Origin: Sulfurovum sp. TSL1
Lineage (GTDB): Bacteria; Campylobacterota; Campylobacteria; Campylobacterales; Sulfurovaceae
NCBI RefSeq assembly: GCF_019972135.1
Contig: NZ_BPFI01000001.1
Span: 1,471,106 to 1,535,105, forward strand
DNA length: 64,000 nt
Direction of reading: 5' to 3'
Part shown: in pieces, positions 1-9,097 of the stretch
Position numbering within the stretch: position 1 is the first letter of the stretch
Layout of the letters: every line of letters starts with the position of its first letter
The notes under the pieces: model-generated
The model's database searches: none
Seen by the model: only the letters and a program-made list of their open reading frames with translations
Told to the model about the DNA's origin: nothing
Made by a program: the position numbers and the translations under genes

Positions 1-172
1 TCATCTTTCTGGAATTAAAATACTTGATCAACTTTTTTGTCAGGTTATACGTTCCCATAGTAAGCAACATTGCCACCACGATCGAAAGTAAAAAAGGTTT
101 ATAGATACTATAGGCACCCATCAGTGAAAGTACAAAAAGCATAGTGATCGTGATACTTTTATTCGTTATCAA
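1..172 (-). CDS. AI-2E family transporter (PerM/YdiK-like), N-terminal fragment
   Basis: Only the first ~57 codons are present; the gene runs off the left edge. The visible part is a hydrophobic N-terminus ([20 protein letters not shown]) followed by a basic stretch. This is the usual first transmembrane hairpin of AI-2E/PerM exporters, where a KPFL motif sits after the first helix. I favour a TTG start at 172, which overlaps the ruvB stop; an ATG at 142 in the same frame is the alternative. The overlap suggests translational coupling to ruvB. Family assignment from such a short piece is tentative. Confidence 0.5.
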   Translation of the reverse strand, partial: MITNKSITITMLFVLSLMGAYSIYKPFLLSIVVAMLLTMGTYNLTKKLIKYFNSRKM

Positions 173-1172
173 AAAGTCCGTCCTTCAACCCGCCAAGCTT
201 AAAGTGTTCATAACTCTTTTGTGTGGCGATACGCCCGCGTGCGGTTCTTTCGATATACCCGTTGGCTATCAGATAAGGTTCCAGGACATCTTCGATCGTA
301 CCTTCATCTTCACTCAGTGCTGCACCTATGGTACTCAGCCCCATAGGTTTGTTTTTCGCAGAAACAAGCAATTCCAAAAGTTGTATATCCTGCTCATCGA
401 ACCCTAAACTGTTGACACCCAGTTCATCTAAAGCGTATCGGGCTCTTTGCAACGTCACTTCTGCTTCATTTGCCACTTCAGAGAAATCTCTCACACGTTT
501 GAGTAAACGCAGTGCGATACGTGGTGTGCCTCTGCTTCTGCGTGCTATCTCCGTCGCTGCATGTTTTTGGGCCGGTTTTTCCAATTTCTGTGCAGCCTGT
601 GCAACGATCCGGGCTAACTCATCAGGCGTATAGAACTGCATACGGAAATGCATGCCAAAACGCTCTCTAAGAGGGTTGGAGAGCATCCCTGCTCTTGTCG
701 TTGCCCCGATCAGTGTAAAACGGGGCAGGTCTATCTTTACCGTCTGTGCAGCAGGCCCGGAACCTATAATGATATCCAAACGGAAATCTTCCATCGCCGG
801 GTAGAGTATCTCCTCTATGGCCGGGGACATACGATGGATCTCATCGATGAACAGAATGTCACCCTCTTCGATATTGGTCAACAGTGCCGCCAGGTCTCCT
901 GCTTTTTCGATCATCGGCGCTGCGGTTGTTTTAATGTTGGCCCCCATCTCTGTAGAGATGATATTTGCAATGGTCGTCTTCCCCAGGCCCGGAGGTCCGA
1001 AAAAAAGAATGTGGTCTAAGGCCTCTTCTCTTTTTTTACTTGCTTCTATAAAAACTTTCAGATTCTTTTTGATCTTCTCTTGACCGATATACTCATTCCA
1101 TGAACTAGGACGAAGGGTTGCTTCATATGAAACCTCTTCGTCAAAACGTTCTATTTCAACCATACGTTCCAT
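159..1172 (-). CDS. ruvB: Holliday junction branch migration helicase RuvB
   Basis: RuvB is the hexameric AAA+ motor that, with RuvA, drives branch migration of Holliday junctions during recombinational repair. The 337-residue protein has full family length. Visible motifs are Walker [10 protein letters not shown] (about residue 59), Walker [10 protein letters not shown] (about 107), the sensor/arginine-finger region [18 protein letters not shown] (about 155-172) and the C-terminal winged helix ([16 protein letters not shown]). The start MERMVEIE matches the conserved RuvB N-terminus seen in relatives, so the upstream ATG is kept. It is followed with a small overlap by an exporter gene and preceded by a BON lipoprotein. 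ruvA and ruvC are not in the window. Confidence 0.97.
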   Translation of the reverse strand: MERMVEIERFDEEVSYEATLRPSSWNEYIGQEKIKKNLKVFIEASKKREEALDHILFFGPPGLGKTTIANIISTEMGANIKTTAAPMIEKAGDLAALLTNIEEGDILFIDEIHRMSPAIEEILYPAMEDFRLDIIIGSGPAAQTVKIDLPRFTLIGATTRAGMLSNPLRERFGMHFRMQFYTPDELARIVAQAAQKLEKPAQKHAATEIARRSRGTPRIALRLLKRVRDFSEVANEAEVTLQRARYALDELGVNSLGFDEQDIQLLELLVSAKNKPMGLSTIGAALSEDEGTIEDVLEPYLIANGYIERTARGRIATQKSYEHFKLGGLKDGLFDNE

Positions 1173-1175
1173 TTT

Positions 1176-1469
1176 TTACTCTACCACCAATCGATTGACT
1201 ACTATCCCTGAACTTTCAACGGAACGCGCGACTGAACCTGCCAAAAATTTCTGCTTTTGCGTATGTACCGCACCGGATAAAATGTTTTTACCGTTTTGCG
1301 TATACACTTTGATATCTATCGTACGTAATGCCTGCGCTGTTAGCAGTTTATCTTCTATATCAGAAGCGGAACCTGCTCTGGCTACCGGACTGTATACCGA
1401 TCTATTGTCACTGCAGCCATTCAGGCATAATCCTGTAACCATTCCCATAGCAAGTAAACCTTTAGTCAT
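1176..1469 (-). CDS. Small BON-domain lipoprotein
   Basis: This is a 97-residue exported protein. The N-terminus (MTKGLLAMGMVTGLCLNGCS) is a short signal peptide ending in a lipobox-like LNGC, so the mature protein is probably a lipoprotein anchored at Cys19. The rest, with IDIKVYTQNGKNILSGAVHT followed by an Ala/Val-rich helix and a final VVNRLVVE strand, fits a single BON domain, a fold found in envelope-stress and phospholipid-binding proteins such as OsmY and DolP. It lies 13 nt downstream of panB and 3 nt upstream of ruvB, so the three probably form one transcript. Its role is unknown beyond the domain. Confidence 0.7.
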   Translation of the reverse strand: MTKGLLAMGMVTGLCLNGCSDNRSVYSPVARAGSASDIEDKLLTAQALRTIDIKVYTQNGKNILSGAVHTQKQKFLAGSVARSVESSGIVVNRLVVE

Positions 1470-1481
1470 TTTTTTACTGTC

Positions 1482-2294
1482 TCAATAGGTATATTCATCA
1501 CTAGGGAATTCTCTGGCTTTCACTTCATTACGGTAGGCTTCAATCCCTTTGCGTACCTGTTTTGCTCCATCAAAATACTGTTTGACGAACTTCGGTTTGA
1601 AGGCTTCAAAGAATCCGAACATATCACTCCATACGAGAACCTGCCCATCTGTAACATTTCCTGCCCCTATACCAATGGTCGGTACAGAGACCGCTTCGGT
1701 GATCGCTTTAGCCGCCTCTTGTTTCACCCCTTCAACCACGATGGCAAATGCACCGGCCGCTTCGATCGCTTTGGCATCTTCTATCAGCCTATCGATGTCA
1801 GCCTGGTCCTTTCCCCGTATCTTATAGCCACCCTCACTGCGTATGAACTGCGGCATGAGCCCTATGTGCCCAAGTACGGCAATGGAGTTTTGTGTCAGGG
1901 CTTCAACAATAGGTGCCCTCTCTTTACCGCCTTCTATTTTGACCGCTTGTGCATTGGTCTCCTGGTAGGCTCTTGTTGCATTTTTGACTGCAATTTCAGG
2001 TGTCATATACGTCCCAAAAGGCATGTCCAGTACGATCACAGGCAATGTTGCGCCATTGCATACGGCTTGTGTATGGTAGATCATCTGATCCATGGTTGCA
2101 GAGAGTGTGTCTTCTTTCCCCAGAAAACTCATGTTGAGACTGTCACCGACAAGTATCATCTCTACTTCACCATCAAAGATCTGTGCAAACAGTGCATCAT
2201 AGGCTGTAACCATCGTAATAGGTTCCACTCCCTTCATCTTTGCAATGGTCGTTAAAGTTACTTTTTTTTCTATTTTTGGGGTATGAATACTCAT
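1482..2294 (-). CDS. panB: 3-methyl-2-oxobutanoate hydroxymethyltransferase PanB
   Basis: PanB transfers a hydroxymethyl group from 5,10-methylene-tetrahydrofolate to alpha-ketoisovalerate to give ketopantoate, the first committed step of pantothenate and coenzyme A synthesis. At 270 residues it is the normal length. Family signatures include MVTAYDALFAQIFD near residue 28, the metal-binding LVGDSLNM (about 48), VKIEGG (about 118), GHIGLMPQ (about 142) and the barrel end VPTIGIGAGNVTDGQVLV (about 205-222). It heads the minus-strand panB-BON-ruvB run. The other pan genes are not in the window. Confidence 0.96.
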   Translation of the reverse strand: MSIHTPKIEKKVTLTTIAKMKGVEPITMVTAYDALFAQIFDGEVEMILVGDSLNMSFLGKEDTLSATMDQMIYHTQAVCNGATLPVIVLDMPFGTYMTPEIAVKNATRAYQETNAQAVKIEGGKERAPIVEALTQNSIAVLGHIGLMPQFIRSEGGYKIRGKDQADIDRLIEDAKAIEAAGAFAIVVEGVKQEAAKAITEAVSVPTIGIGAGNVTDGQVLVWSDMFGFFEAFKPKFVKQYFDGAKQVRKGIEAYRNEVKAREFPSDEYTY

Positions 2295-2418
2295 AGTCTT
2301 CCTACATAATCAGGTATTTCCTATACGTCTTTGCTTTGCTTAGAGCGCTTCGGTTTGCACACTAAAGAGAAGAAATGCTCTTTCTTATCTTAATGTTTCT
2401 CATTTTATCTAAAAAATG

Positions 2419-2424
2419 TATAAT
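2419..2424 (+). promoter_or_regulatory. -10 element for trpA
   Basis: A perfect TATAAT lies about 40 nt upstream of the preferred trpA start, in an AT-rich intergenic stretch. No good -35 hexamer is seen, as is usual for sigma-70 promoters of this phylum. Confidence 0.5.
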
Positions 2425-2463
2425 AACAAAAATATATTACATATTGTCATAAAAGAGTTCATA

Positions 2464-3204
2464 TTGAAAAATTTAGTTGCCTATATCACCACCGGTTTTC
2501 CTTCATTGGAATTTACAGTTGATGCCGCCTTGGCTTTAGCAGAGGCAGGTGTCGATACACTTGAACTGGGTATGCCTTTTTCAGATCCTGTAGCAGATGG
2601 ACCCGTCATTGAAAAAGCCAACCTCAAAGCCCTGGAGAACGGTTTCAAAATTGACCATCTGTTTGAAGCATCTGCGAAGATAGCTCCCCATATCGATACC
2701 TTATGGATGGGATACTTCAACCCTTTTTACCATAAAGGCATAGATACATTCATTCGTGAAGCAAACAAAGCCGGTGTGCACGGTTTCATCATTCCGGATC
2801 TTCCTTTTGAAGAAGCAAAGCCCTATAAACCGGCCATAGAAGCTGCGGGGCTGACCCTGATAGATTTCATTGCGCCTACAGACTCCAAAGCACGTATCGA
2901 ACAGATCGTGACCGATGCAAAAAAATTCATCTATCTTGTGGCGTATGCGGGTATTACGGGTTCTGGACAAAGCGAAGATCTGCAGCCGATCATCACAGAT
3001 ATCAAAACATTTACAGATACACCGGTCTATGTGGGGTTCGGGGTCGATGAGCATACCGCCAAAGAGAAAGCCCAGGGTGTGGACGGGGTGATCGTAGGTT
3101 CTGCTTTTGTCAAGGTCCTTTTGGATGAACATTTGAGCCAGAGTCAAAAGATCACGAAGATCTCTGCTATTGCCAGAGAGATCAAAGAAAAAATTAATAG
3201 CTAA
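2464..3204 (+). CDS. trpA: Tryptophan synthase alpha subunit TrpA
   Basis: TrpA cleaves indole-3-glycerol phosphate to indole and glyceraldehyde 3-phosphate; indole is channelled to TrpB. The TIM barrel carries the catalytic acids in ELGMPFSDPVADGP, plus the loop YAGITGSG and the phosphate-binding VGFGVDEHTA and GVIVGSAFV segments. I choose the TTG at 2464 (MKNLVAYITTGFPS, 246 residues) because it gives the usual TrpA N-terminus and has AAAGAGTT about 8 nt before it. An in-frame ATG at 2416 would add 16 unconserved residues and would start on top of the -10 box. trpB is not adjacent, and trpF lies 37 kb away, so the trp genes are dispersed. Confidence 0.95.
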   Translation: MKNLVAYITTGFPSLEFTVDAALALAEAGVDTLELGMPFSDPVADGPVIEKANLKALENGFKIDHLFEASAKIAPHIDTLWMGYFNPFYHKGIDTFIREANKAGVHGFIIPDLPFEEAKPYKPAIEAAGLTLIDFIAPTDSKARIEQIVTDAKKFIYLVAYAGITGSGQSEDLQPIITDIKTFTDTPVYVGFGVDEHTAKEKAQGVDGVIVGSAFVKVLLDEHLSQSQKITKISAIAREIKEKINS

Positions 3205-3217
3205 AAGGGGGAATCCT

Positions 3218-3319
3218 ATGGATGAAGGTATAAAGATCGGTATCATTCTGTTAATCGTCTCTATTGCAGTCGTAGGTGGTGGATATTATTATATGACAAA
3301 AAAGCTCCCAAAAGAGTAA
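3218..3319 (+). CDS. Predicted 33-residue single-pass membrane peptide
   Basis: A short frame opens with ATG after a strong ribosome binding site (AGGGGG, about 7 nt upstream), 13 nt after the trpA stop. It reads MDEGIKIGIILLIVSIAVVG followed by GGYYYMTKKLPKE and a stop. The composition is a short acidic start, one hydrophobic helix (about residues 6-26) and a basic tail, so an inner-membrane micropeptide is likely. I do not recognise a family. Function is unknown; the strong ribosome binding site and placement between trpA and lgt are the evidence that it is translated. Confidence 0.6.
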   Translation: MDEGIKIGIILLIVSIAVVGGGYYYMTKKLPKE

Positions 3320-3356
3320 TGATTCTACCCATAAAAGTGTATTAAATAATTTCGAG

Positions 3357-3362
3357 TATAAT
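3357..3362 (+). promoter_or_regulatory. -10 element for lgt, inside a small palindrome
   Basis: TATAAT lies 30 nt upstream of the lgt ATG and sits in the centre of the 13-bp palindrome GAGTATAATACTC (3354-3366). Confidence 0.5.
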
Positions 3363-3391
3363 ACTCTGAATTACAGAAAGGGTTATACTCT

Positions 3392-4204
3392 ATGGAACAT
3401 TTTATCTGGAACGTCAATCCCAATATCTTGGAACTGGGTCCTTTACAGCTTCGTTGGTACGGTCTGCTCTTTGTAGGTTCGTTCTTTCTTGGACTGATGA
3501 TCCTCACCAAGATCTATAAACGTGAAGGCAAAGATCCGGCGGTTCTTGATGCTATGCTGATCTATGTCATGGTAGGTGCGGTACTGGGGTCACGCTTGGT
3601 ACACTGTTTCTTTTATGAGCCGGAGTTTTATCTTTCTCATCCCCTGGAGATACTCAAAATATGGAAAGGCGGTCTTGCGAGCCATGGCGGTCTTGCAGGT
3701 GTGCTGATCGCGCTTTATCTGTTTGCAAAACGGTACCATACCTCCTATATGTGGCTGCTTTCACGTGTATCCATCCCCGGTGCACTGACTGCGGCCTTTG
3801 TGCGTTTTGGCAATCTTTTCAATTCAGAGATACTGGGACTTCCGAGTGATAAACCCTGGGCGATCATCTTTGCACGTGTAGATATGGTCCCTAGACACCC
3901 CGTACAACTCTATGAAGCATTTTCCTACCTTATCATTTTAGGACTTTTAGTGGCTATCTACCGAAAAGTGACACCTGCTTTTGCCACCAAGATACTGCCT
4001 GCCGTCTTTTTAGTTACCGTCTTTACTGCACGTTTCTTTTTGGAATATACCAAAACCAGACAGGCAGCCTATACGACCGAACTTCCTTTGACTACAGGAC
4101 AGATGTTAAGCATCCCTTATATAATATTGGGTATCTTATGGATGGTATGGGCATTTAAAAGTGTATCGAAGGATAAAAAATATGACAAAGCCTCTCATAG
4201 CTAA
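3392..4204 (+). CDS. lgt: Phosphatidylglycerol-prolipoprotein diacylglyceryl transferase Lgt
   Basis: Lgt transfers diacylglycerol from phosphatidylglycerol to the lipobox cysteine of prelipoproteins, the first step of lipoprotein maturation in the inner membrane. The 270-residue protein has about seven hydrophobic helices. Signatures include the N-terminal LRWYGLLFVGSFFLG, the H-G-G loop GGLASHGGLAG (about residue 91), the Lgt signature RFGNLFNSEILGLPSD (about 138-153) and RHPVQLYEA (about 168). Its 3' end overlaps the next gene by 23 nt. The ATG at 3392 follows AGAAAGGG. Several predicted lipoproteins in this window would be its substrates. Confidence 0.96.
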   Translation: MEHFIWNVNPNILELGPLQLRWYGLLFVGSFFLGLMILTKIYKREGKDPAVLDAMLIYVMVGAVLGSRLVHCFFYEPEFYLSHPLEILKIWKGGLASHGGLAGVLIALYLFAKRYHTSYMWLLSRVSIPGALTAAFVRFGNLFNSEILGLPSDKPWAIIFARVDMVPRHPVQLYEAFSYLIILGLLVAIYRKVTPAFATKILPAVFLVTVFTARFFLEYTKTRQAAYTTELPLTTGQMLSIPYIILGILWMVWAFKSVSKDKKYDKASHS

Positions 4205-7200
4205 ATATGCACTCGGTATTGACATCGGTTCAACTACCGTAAAGTACGTCGTGTGTGATACACACTTTCACATACTCCAAAAAGCCTATACTCCCCACGA
4301 TACCAAACAGGCCCCGACACTTTTAAGACTCCTTCAAGAACTCTCCCATACACATCCGGATATCTATAACCACATAGACAGAGTCTACATCACCGGTTCA
4401 GGTGCTACACGTATCGCACCAACCATCAATGCGCGTTTTGTACAAGAGGTGAATGCAGTGGTACTGGCAGTAGAACACCTCCATCCTGATGTAAGAGCTG
4501 TAGTGGAACTGGGCGGACAGGATGCGAAGATCATGCACTTTAAGGTTAGTGAGGATGGTAAAAAGTCCGTACTTAGTTCTATGAATGACAAATGTGCCTC
4601 GGGTACGGGTGCAACAATCGAGAAATGTACGATGAAAGTGGGTATGGAGAACGATGAAGTTCAGAAACTCTCCTTTGAAACGGACAAACTGCACCATGTG
4701 GCAGCCAAGTGCGGGGTCTTTGCCGAAACAGACATCGTGAACCTCGTCAAAACTTCTGTACCTTCCCATGAGATCATGAATTCTCTTGCCGATGCCATCG
4801 TAATGCAAAACCTCACGGTACTGACACGCGGAAATACCCTGATGCCCAAAGTCCTGCTTCTTGGAGGTCCCAACACCTACTTGCCATTTTTGCAAGAGTG
4901 TTGGCGTATGCGTATTTCCGAACTTTGGGATGAACGTGGTGTGAAATATGACAAAGAGAAGATCCATGAGCTCATCATCGTACCAGACAACGCGCAGTAC
5001 TATGCGGCATTGGGGGCTGTGATCTTTGGTGAAGGCGAAGCGAACCATGACAAGCCTTTTACAGGTCTCATACAGCTTAAAACCCTGGTCGATACAGGGG
5101 GTGTGACACAGAACGAGAATGATGACACGCCTCTGGTTTCCAGTCCTGAAGAGTTGCAAGCATTTAAAGAGCAGTACACGATCAAAGCGTTCACACCTCC
5201 TGTACTGAAAGAAAAAACCACCTGTTTCTTGGGTATAGACGGAGGTTCTACCTCTTCCAAAGCGGTTTTATGTGATGAAGAAGGAACACTTCTTTTAAAG
5301 GTCTATCAGCTCTCCAAAGGGAACCCCATAGTAGATACTTTGGAGCTGCTGCAGAAGATACAGGCACAGGACCCGGATCATTTCTATGACATCCAGGGTC
5401 TAGGTGTGACAGGTTACGCTGCGGATGTGCTGGGCGGGGCGCTCAATGCAGATGCGAACATCATCGAAACCATCGCGCATATGAAAAGTGCGCAAAAAGC
5501 CTTTGGAGAAGATATCAATGTCATCTGTGATATCGGGGGACAGGATATCAAAGTCCTTTTTATGGAAAACGGCATGATGAAGAACTTCCGTCTCTCCAAC
5601 CAGTGTTCTGCTGGGAATGGGACCCTGCTTCAAAGTATGGCAAAACAGTTCGGTGTACCTGTAGAAAACTATGCAGAAACAGCCTTTACAGCCAAGAAAG
5701 CGCCACTCTTTAACTATGGTTGTGCGGTGTTCCTGGACACGGACAGGGTCAATTTCCAAAAAGAGGGCTACAGCAAAGAAGAGCTTTTTGCAGGCATTGC
5801 CAAAGTTCTGCCCAAAAATATCTGGCAATATGTCGTGCAGGCACCCAACCTGGCTGCTTTTGGAGACCATTTTGTGCTGCAAGGCGGTACCCAGTACAAT
5901 CAGGCAGCACTCAAGGCCCAGGTAGACTATATCAAAGACAAAGTACCGCATGCCAGAGTAGATGTACACCCCCACCCGGGTGAAGCCGGTGCCTATGGGG
6001 CAGCCCTGGAAGCCAAAGCTATGGTCGAAGAACGAGGCTATGCAACCTTTGTCGGTATGGAGGAGGCTTTACAAATGACCTACACCTCCAGAACCGATGA
6101 GAGCACACGTTGCCACTTCTGCAGTATCAACTGTTCACGTACCTTTATAGACACACAGACACCTTCATCCAAAAGTGTCCGTTACATTGCAGGATTCTCC
6201 TGCGAAGAGGGTACCGTGGAGTCACATGAAGCATTGAAACTGCTTAAAGAAGGCAGAAAAGAGTTACAGCAAAATACCCCTAATCTTGTCAAAAAAGAGT
6301 CTATGGCACTCTTTGCACCTACCTATGACCTTGAAACCAAACCTACTGCTTCCACACAGATCAAAGAGCAGCAGGTTAAGGTGACATTGGGCGGCTGGGG
6401 ACCTACTTTAAGAAAAGAGATAAGCAGAAACTTCCTAGAGAGCAGCCAAGAGAGTAAAAATTACAGAAAGAATCTGCAGATAGCCATACCCAAAGTACTG
6501 AACATTTACTCTCTGGCTCCTTTTTTACGTACCTATCTGGAAGCACTTGACCTTAGCCCTATGCACGTACAGTTTTCAGGTTTTTCAAATGAGGACATGT
6601 TCTTGGAAGGGGCGAAATACGGTTCCGTGGACTCATGTTACCCGGCCAAAGTGGCCCAGTCTCATGTCTATTCACTGATGTATTCTAAAAAGTTTGCCAA
6701 AAAACAGTTTGACCATCTTTGGTTTCCTGCTGTCACCCATCTTCCCGGTTATCTCAAACATACGATGGGTCAAACTTCCTGTCCTATCATCTCGGGTACG
6801 CCAAAAGTGGTCTATTCTGCATTCACCAAAGAGAAAAACCTCTTTGAAGAAAAAGGGATCGATTACGTAGAAGATGCGCTCAATTTTGACAATCCTGACC
6901 TACTGAAAAAACAGCTTTTTCACACCTGGAAAGATAAGCTCCGTATCACAGAGGATGAAAATAACTGGGCTGTGGAGCAGGCATGGAAAGCGTTGGATCA
7001 AAATGATGCTCAGATCATGCAGGAGGGACGCAGTATCCTGGATGAAGCCGTAGCCAATGATGAGATCGTCATCTTACTGCTGGGACGTCCTTACCATTCA
7101 GATCCGGGACTCAACCATGAAGTCTTGGATGAGTTCCAATCCTTAGGGTTTAAAACACTCTCTATGCGCGCCATTCCCAAAGATGAAGCCTATCTGATGC

Positions 7201-7580
7201 AGTACTTTAAGGATGATGTCGACTTTGGTTATGTTGAATCCCCTTATGACATACGCGATGTATGGGCAGAAAATTTTTCAACCAATTCTGCACAAAAGGT
7301 CTGGGCGGCCAAGTTTGCAGCACGCCATCCCAATGTTGCCGTGCTTGACCTTTCGAGTTTCAAATGCGGACATGATGCACCTACCTACGCGATCATTGAC
7401 AAAATATTAGGGGCTAGCCGTACACCGCACTTGACCCTGCATGACATCGATGCCAACAAACCCGGCGGATCCATAAAAATACGTGTGAAAACCTTTGCCT
7501 ATACACTGGAACAGTATCAAAAAAGACTTTCACAACAACCAACAATTTACAATCTAAAACAAGAGGAGATGAGAGTATGA
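4182..7580 (+). CDS. Giant two-domain BadF/HgdC-type ASKHA activase with C-terminal DUF2229 region
   Basis: The 1132-residue protein is related to ATP-dependent activators of 2-hydroxyacyl-CoA dehydratases and benzoyl-CoA reductases, iron-sulfur ATPases that fire a low-potential electron into a partner. Two ASKHA units are visible. The first starts at ALGIDIGSTTVKYVV, with ELGGQDAKIM and the cysteine loop NDKCASGTGATIE. The second starts at FLGIDGGSTSSKAVL, with CDIGGQDIKVLF and NQCSAGNGT. A cysteine cluster CHFCSINCS follows near residue 645, then a long DUF2229-like region to the end. The ATG at 4182 has AAGGAT upstream and overlaps lgt by 23 nt. It is translationally coupled to the next gene. 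The substrate is unknown. Confidence 0.85.
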   Translation: MTKPLIAKYALGIDIGSTTVKYVVCDTHFHILQKAYTPHDTKQAPTLLRLLQELSHTHPDIYNHIDRVYITGSGATRIAPTINARFVQEVNAVVLAVEHLHPDVRAVVELGGQDAKIMHFKVSEDGKKSVLSSMNDKCASGTGATIEKCTMKVGMENDEVQKLSFETDKLHHVAAKCGVFAETDIVNLVKTSVPSHEIMNSLADAIVMQNLTVLTRGNTLMPKVLLLGGPNTYLPFLQECWRMRISELWDERGVKYDKEKIHELIIVPDNAQYYAALGAVIFGEGEANHDKPFTGLIQLKTLVDTGGVTQNENDDTPLVSSPEELQAFKEQYTIKAFTPPVLKEKTTCFLGIDGGSTSSKAVLCDEEGTLLLKVYQLSKGNPIVDTLELLQKIQAQDPDHFYDIQGLGVTGYAADVLGGALNADANIIETIAHMKSAQKAFGEDINVICDIGGQDIKVLFMENGMMKNFRLSNQCSAGNGTLLQSMAKQFGVPVENYAETAFTAKKAPLFNYGCAVFLDTDRVNFQKEGYSKEELFAGIAKVLPKNIWQYVVQAPNLAAFGDHFVLQGGTQYNQAALKAQVDYIKDKVPHARVDVHPHPGEAGAYGAALEAKAMVEERGYATFVGMEEALQMTYTSRTDESTRCHFCSINCSRTFIDTQTPSSKSVRYIAGFSCEEGTVESHEALKLLKEGRKELQQNTPNLVKKESMALFAPTYDLETKPTASTQIKEQQVKVTLGGWGPTLRKEISRNFLESSQESKNYRKNLQIAIPKVLNIYSLAPFLRTYLEALDLSPMHVQFSGFSNEDMFLEGAKYGSVDSCYPAKVAQSHVYSLMYSKKFAKKQFDHLWFPAVTHLPGYLKHTMGQTSCPIISGTPKVVYSAFTKEKNLFEEKGIDYVEDALNFDNPDLLKKQLFHTWKDKLRITEDENNWAVEQAWKALDQNDAQIMQEGRSILDEAVANDEIVILLLGRPYHSDPGLNHEVLDEFQSLGFKTLSMRAIPKDEAYLMQYFKDDVDFGYVESPYDIRDVWAENFSTNSAQKVWAAKFAARHPNVAVLDLSSFKCGHDAPTYAIIDKILGASRTPHLTLHDIDANKPGGSIKIRVKTFAYTLEQYQKRLSQQPTIYNLKQEEMRV

Positions 7581-9097
7581 GTGAAGTATGCAGCAACATG
7601 AGACCTCCCCAAAGCAATGGCGATCTATCGTTCATCAATACAACCCAAACACAATGGAGGGATGTACCACAGGAAACTATCAAGTATGCGCCCAAGCGTG
7701 AGACGATTCTGCTTTCGGGTGGATTGACCATCTTGCAGGATAAACTCATACAGTCTGCCCTGCAGTCACTGGGTGAGAATTATATCTCTATCCCCAACCC
7801 CGATTTTGAATCCTTTCAGAAAGGGAAAGCCTATGGAAACCGGGGCCAGTGCAACCCTACCTATTTTACTGTCGGAAACCTCGTCAAATACTTACAGAAG
7901 CTCCGTGATGAAAAAGGTCTCAGCAGTGAAGAGATCGTACGAAAATATGTCTATATCACTGCAGGCGGCTGTGGACCCTGCCGTTTTGGTATGTATATCA
8001 CCGAATACAAAAAAGCGTTAAGGGATGCAGGTTTTGACGGCTTGAGGATCACCTCTTTTGACCATGACAAAGGGATCTTCCAGGGGGATGAGATCGATGA
8101 CGGGATCTTGAACTTCACTCCTAGATTTTTCATCACACTCACCAAGGCCGTGATCATCGGTGACATCATGAACCTGCTTGGCTATAAAATGCGTCCCTAT
8201 GAAAGAGAAGTTGGCAGTGTCGATGCAGCTATGAAGCAGTGTGAGGATCTTGTCTCTGAAGCATTTCTTGAAAAAAAGAGTTTGTTAAAAACATTGTGGC
8301 AATGCCGAAAGGTCTTAGAAGAGGTCAAACTCGACCGTTTGCAGCCTAAAGCCAAGGTCATGGTCATGGGTGAATTTTGGGCGGCTATGACAGAGGGTGA
8401 CGGGAACTACAATCTCCATAGATTTTTGGAATCCGAGGGTGCAGAGTGCATACCCCAGCCTATTATCAACCGTCTGCTTTTAAACCTGTGGGAAGCAGAA
8501 CGTGCTTTACATAAAAGAGAACATTTGCAGGTACAAGATGCCCAAAAAGTAGACTTCTCCTCTGTGAAAACACGGCTGCTTATCAAGCTGGGCAAGGCAG
8601 CGGTTAAAACCCATTTTGCCCTGTACGCAAAGGCCATAGGTCTCCATGACTATGAGATACCGGACATGGATAAACTTGCCCGTTTGGGACAAGAGTATTA
8701 TACGCTTGACTGTGACGGGGGTGAAGGGCATTTGGAGGTAGCACACCTCATCGAAAGTGTCAAAGAGAACCTCTCCCATCTTGTTATCTCCGTCAAACCT
8801 TTTGGATGTATGCCCTCTTCTTCCGTTTCTGATGGGGTACAGTCACTGGTCACAAGCCGTTTCCCTGAAGCCAATTTCCTTGCGATCGAAACATCCGGAG
8901 AAGGCGCGGCGAACTTTTACTCACGTGTACAGATGGCACTGTTCAAAGCAAAACAGTCGGCAAAAGAAGAGTTTGAAAATTTAACACTGCCAGATGAGAT
9001 ACCGGAGAAGATACATAACTATCTCTATCAGCCTAAAAGTGAAAAAGCAGGTACGGCTTCACAGTTGATCGCAAGTCTGGAAGAGCAAAGGCTTTAG
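7577..9097 (+). CDS. Cysteine-rich partner of the ASKHA activase (2-hydroxyacyl-CoA dehydratase-like)
   Basis: This 506-residue protein starts in the ATGA overlap with the giant activase, so the two are almost certainly made together. It resembles the dehydratase component family that the activases serve. Conserved cysteines occur in GNRGQCNPTYFTVGNL (about residue 84), ITAGGCGPCRFGMY (about 130-140) and VKPFGCMPSSSVSDG (about 412), plausible ligands for a [4Fe-4S] cluster. The reaction is not known. Homologous pairs are conserved but poorly characterised in anaerobes and microaerophiles. It is convergent with the symporter gene, their stop codons overlapping by 4 nt with no room for a terminator. 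Confidence 0.75.
   Translation: MSEVCSNMRPPQSNGDLSFINTTQTQWRDVPQETIKYAPKRETILLSGGLTILQDKLIQSALQSLGENYISIPNPDFESFQKGKAYGNRGQCNPTYFTVGNLVKYLQKLRDEKGLSSEEIVRKYVYITAGGCGPCRFGMYITEYKKALRDAGFDGLRITSFDHDKGIFQGDEIDDGILNFTPRFFITLTKAVIIGDIMNLLGYKMRPYEREVGSVDAAMKQCEDLVSEAFLEKKSLLKTLWQCRKVLEEVKLDRLQPKAKVMVMGEFWAAMTEGDGNYNLHRFLESEGAECIPQPIINRLLLNLWEAERALHKREHLQVQDAQKVDFSSVKTRLLIKLGKAAVKTHFALYAKAIGLHDYEIPDMDKLARLGQEYYTLDCDGGEGHLEVAHLIESVKENLSHLVISVKPFGCMPSSSVSDGVQSLVTSRFPEANFLAIETSGEGAANFYSRVQMALFKAKQSAKEEFENLTLPDEIPEKIHNYLYQPKSEKAGTASQLIASLEEQRL

Noticed and set aside
4398-5159. 253-codon antisense frame inside the activase gene
   Set aside because: It is a shadow of the real coding frame: no ribosome binding site, Cys/His/Phe-rich composition without family motifs, and the sense frame is clearly conserved.
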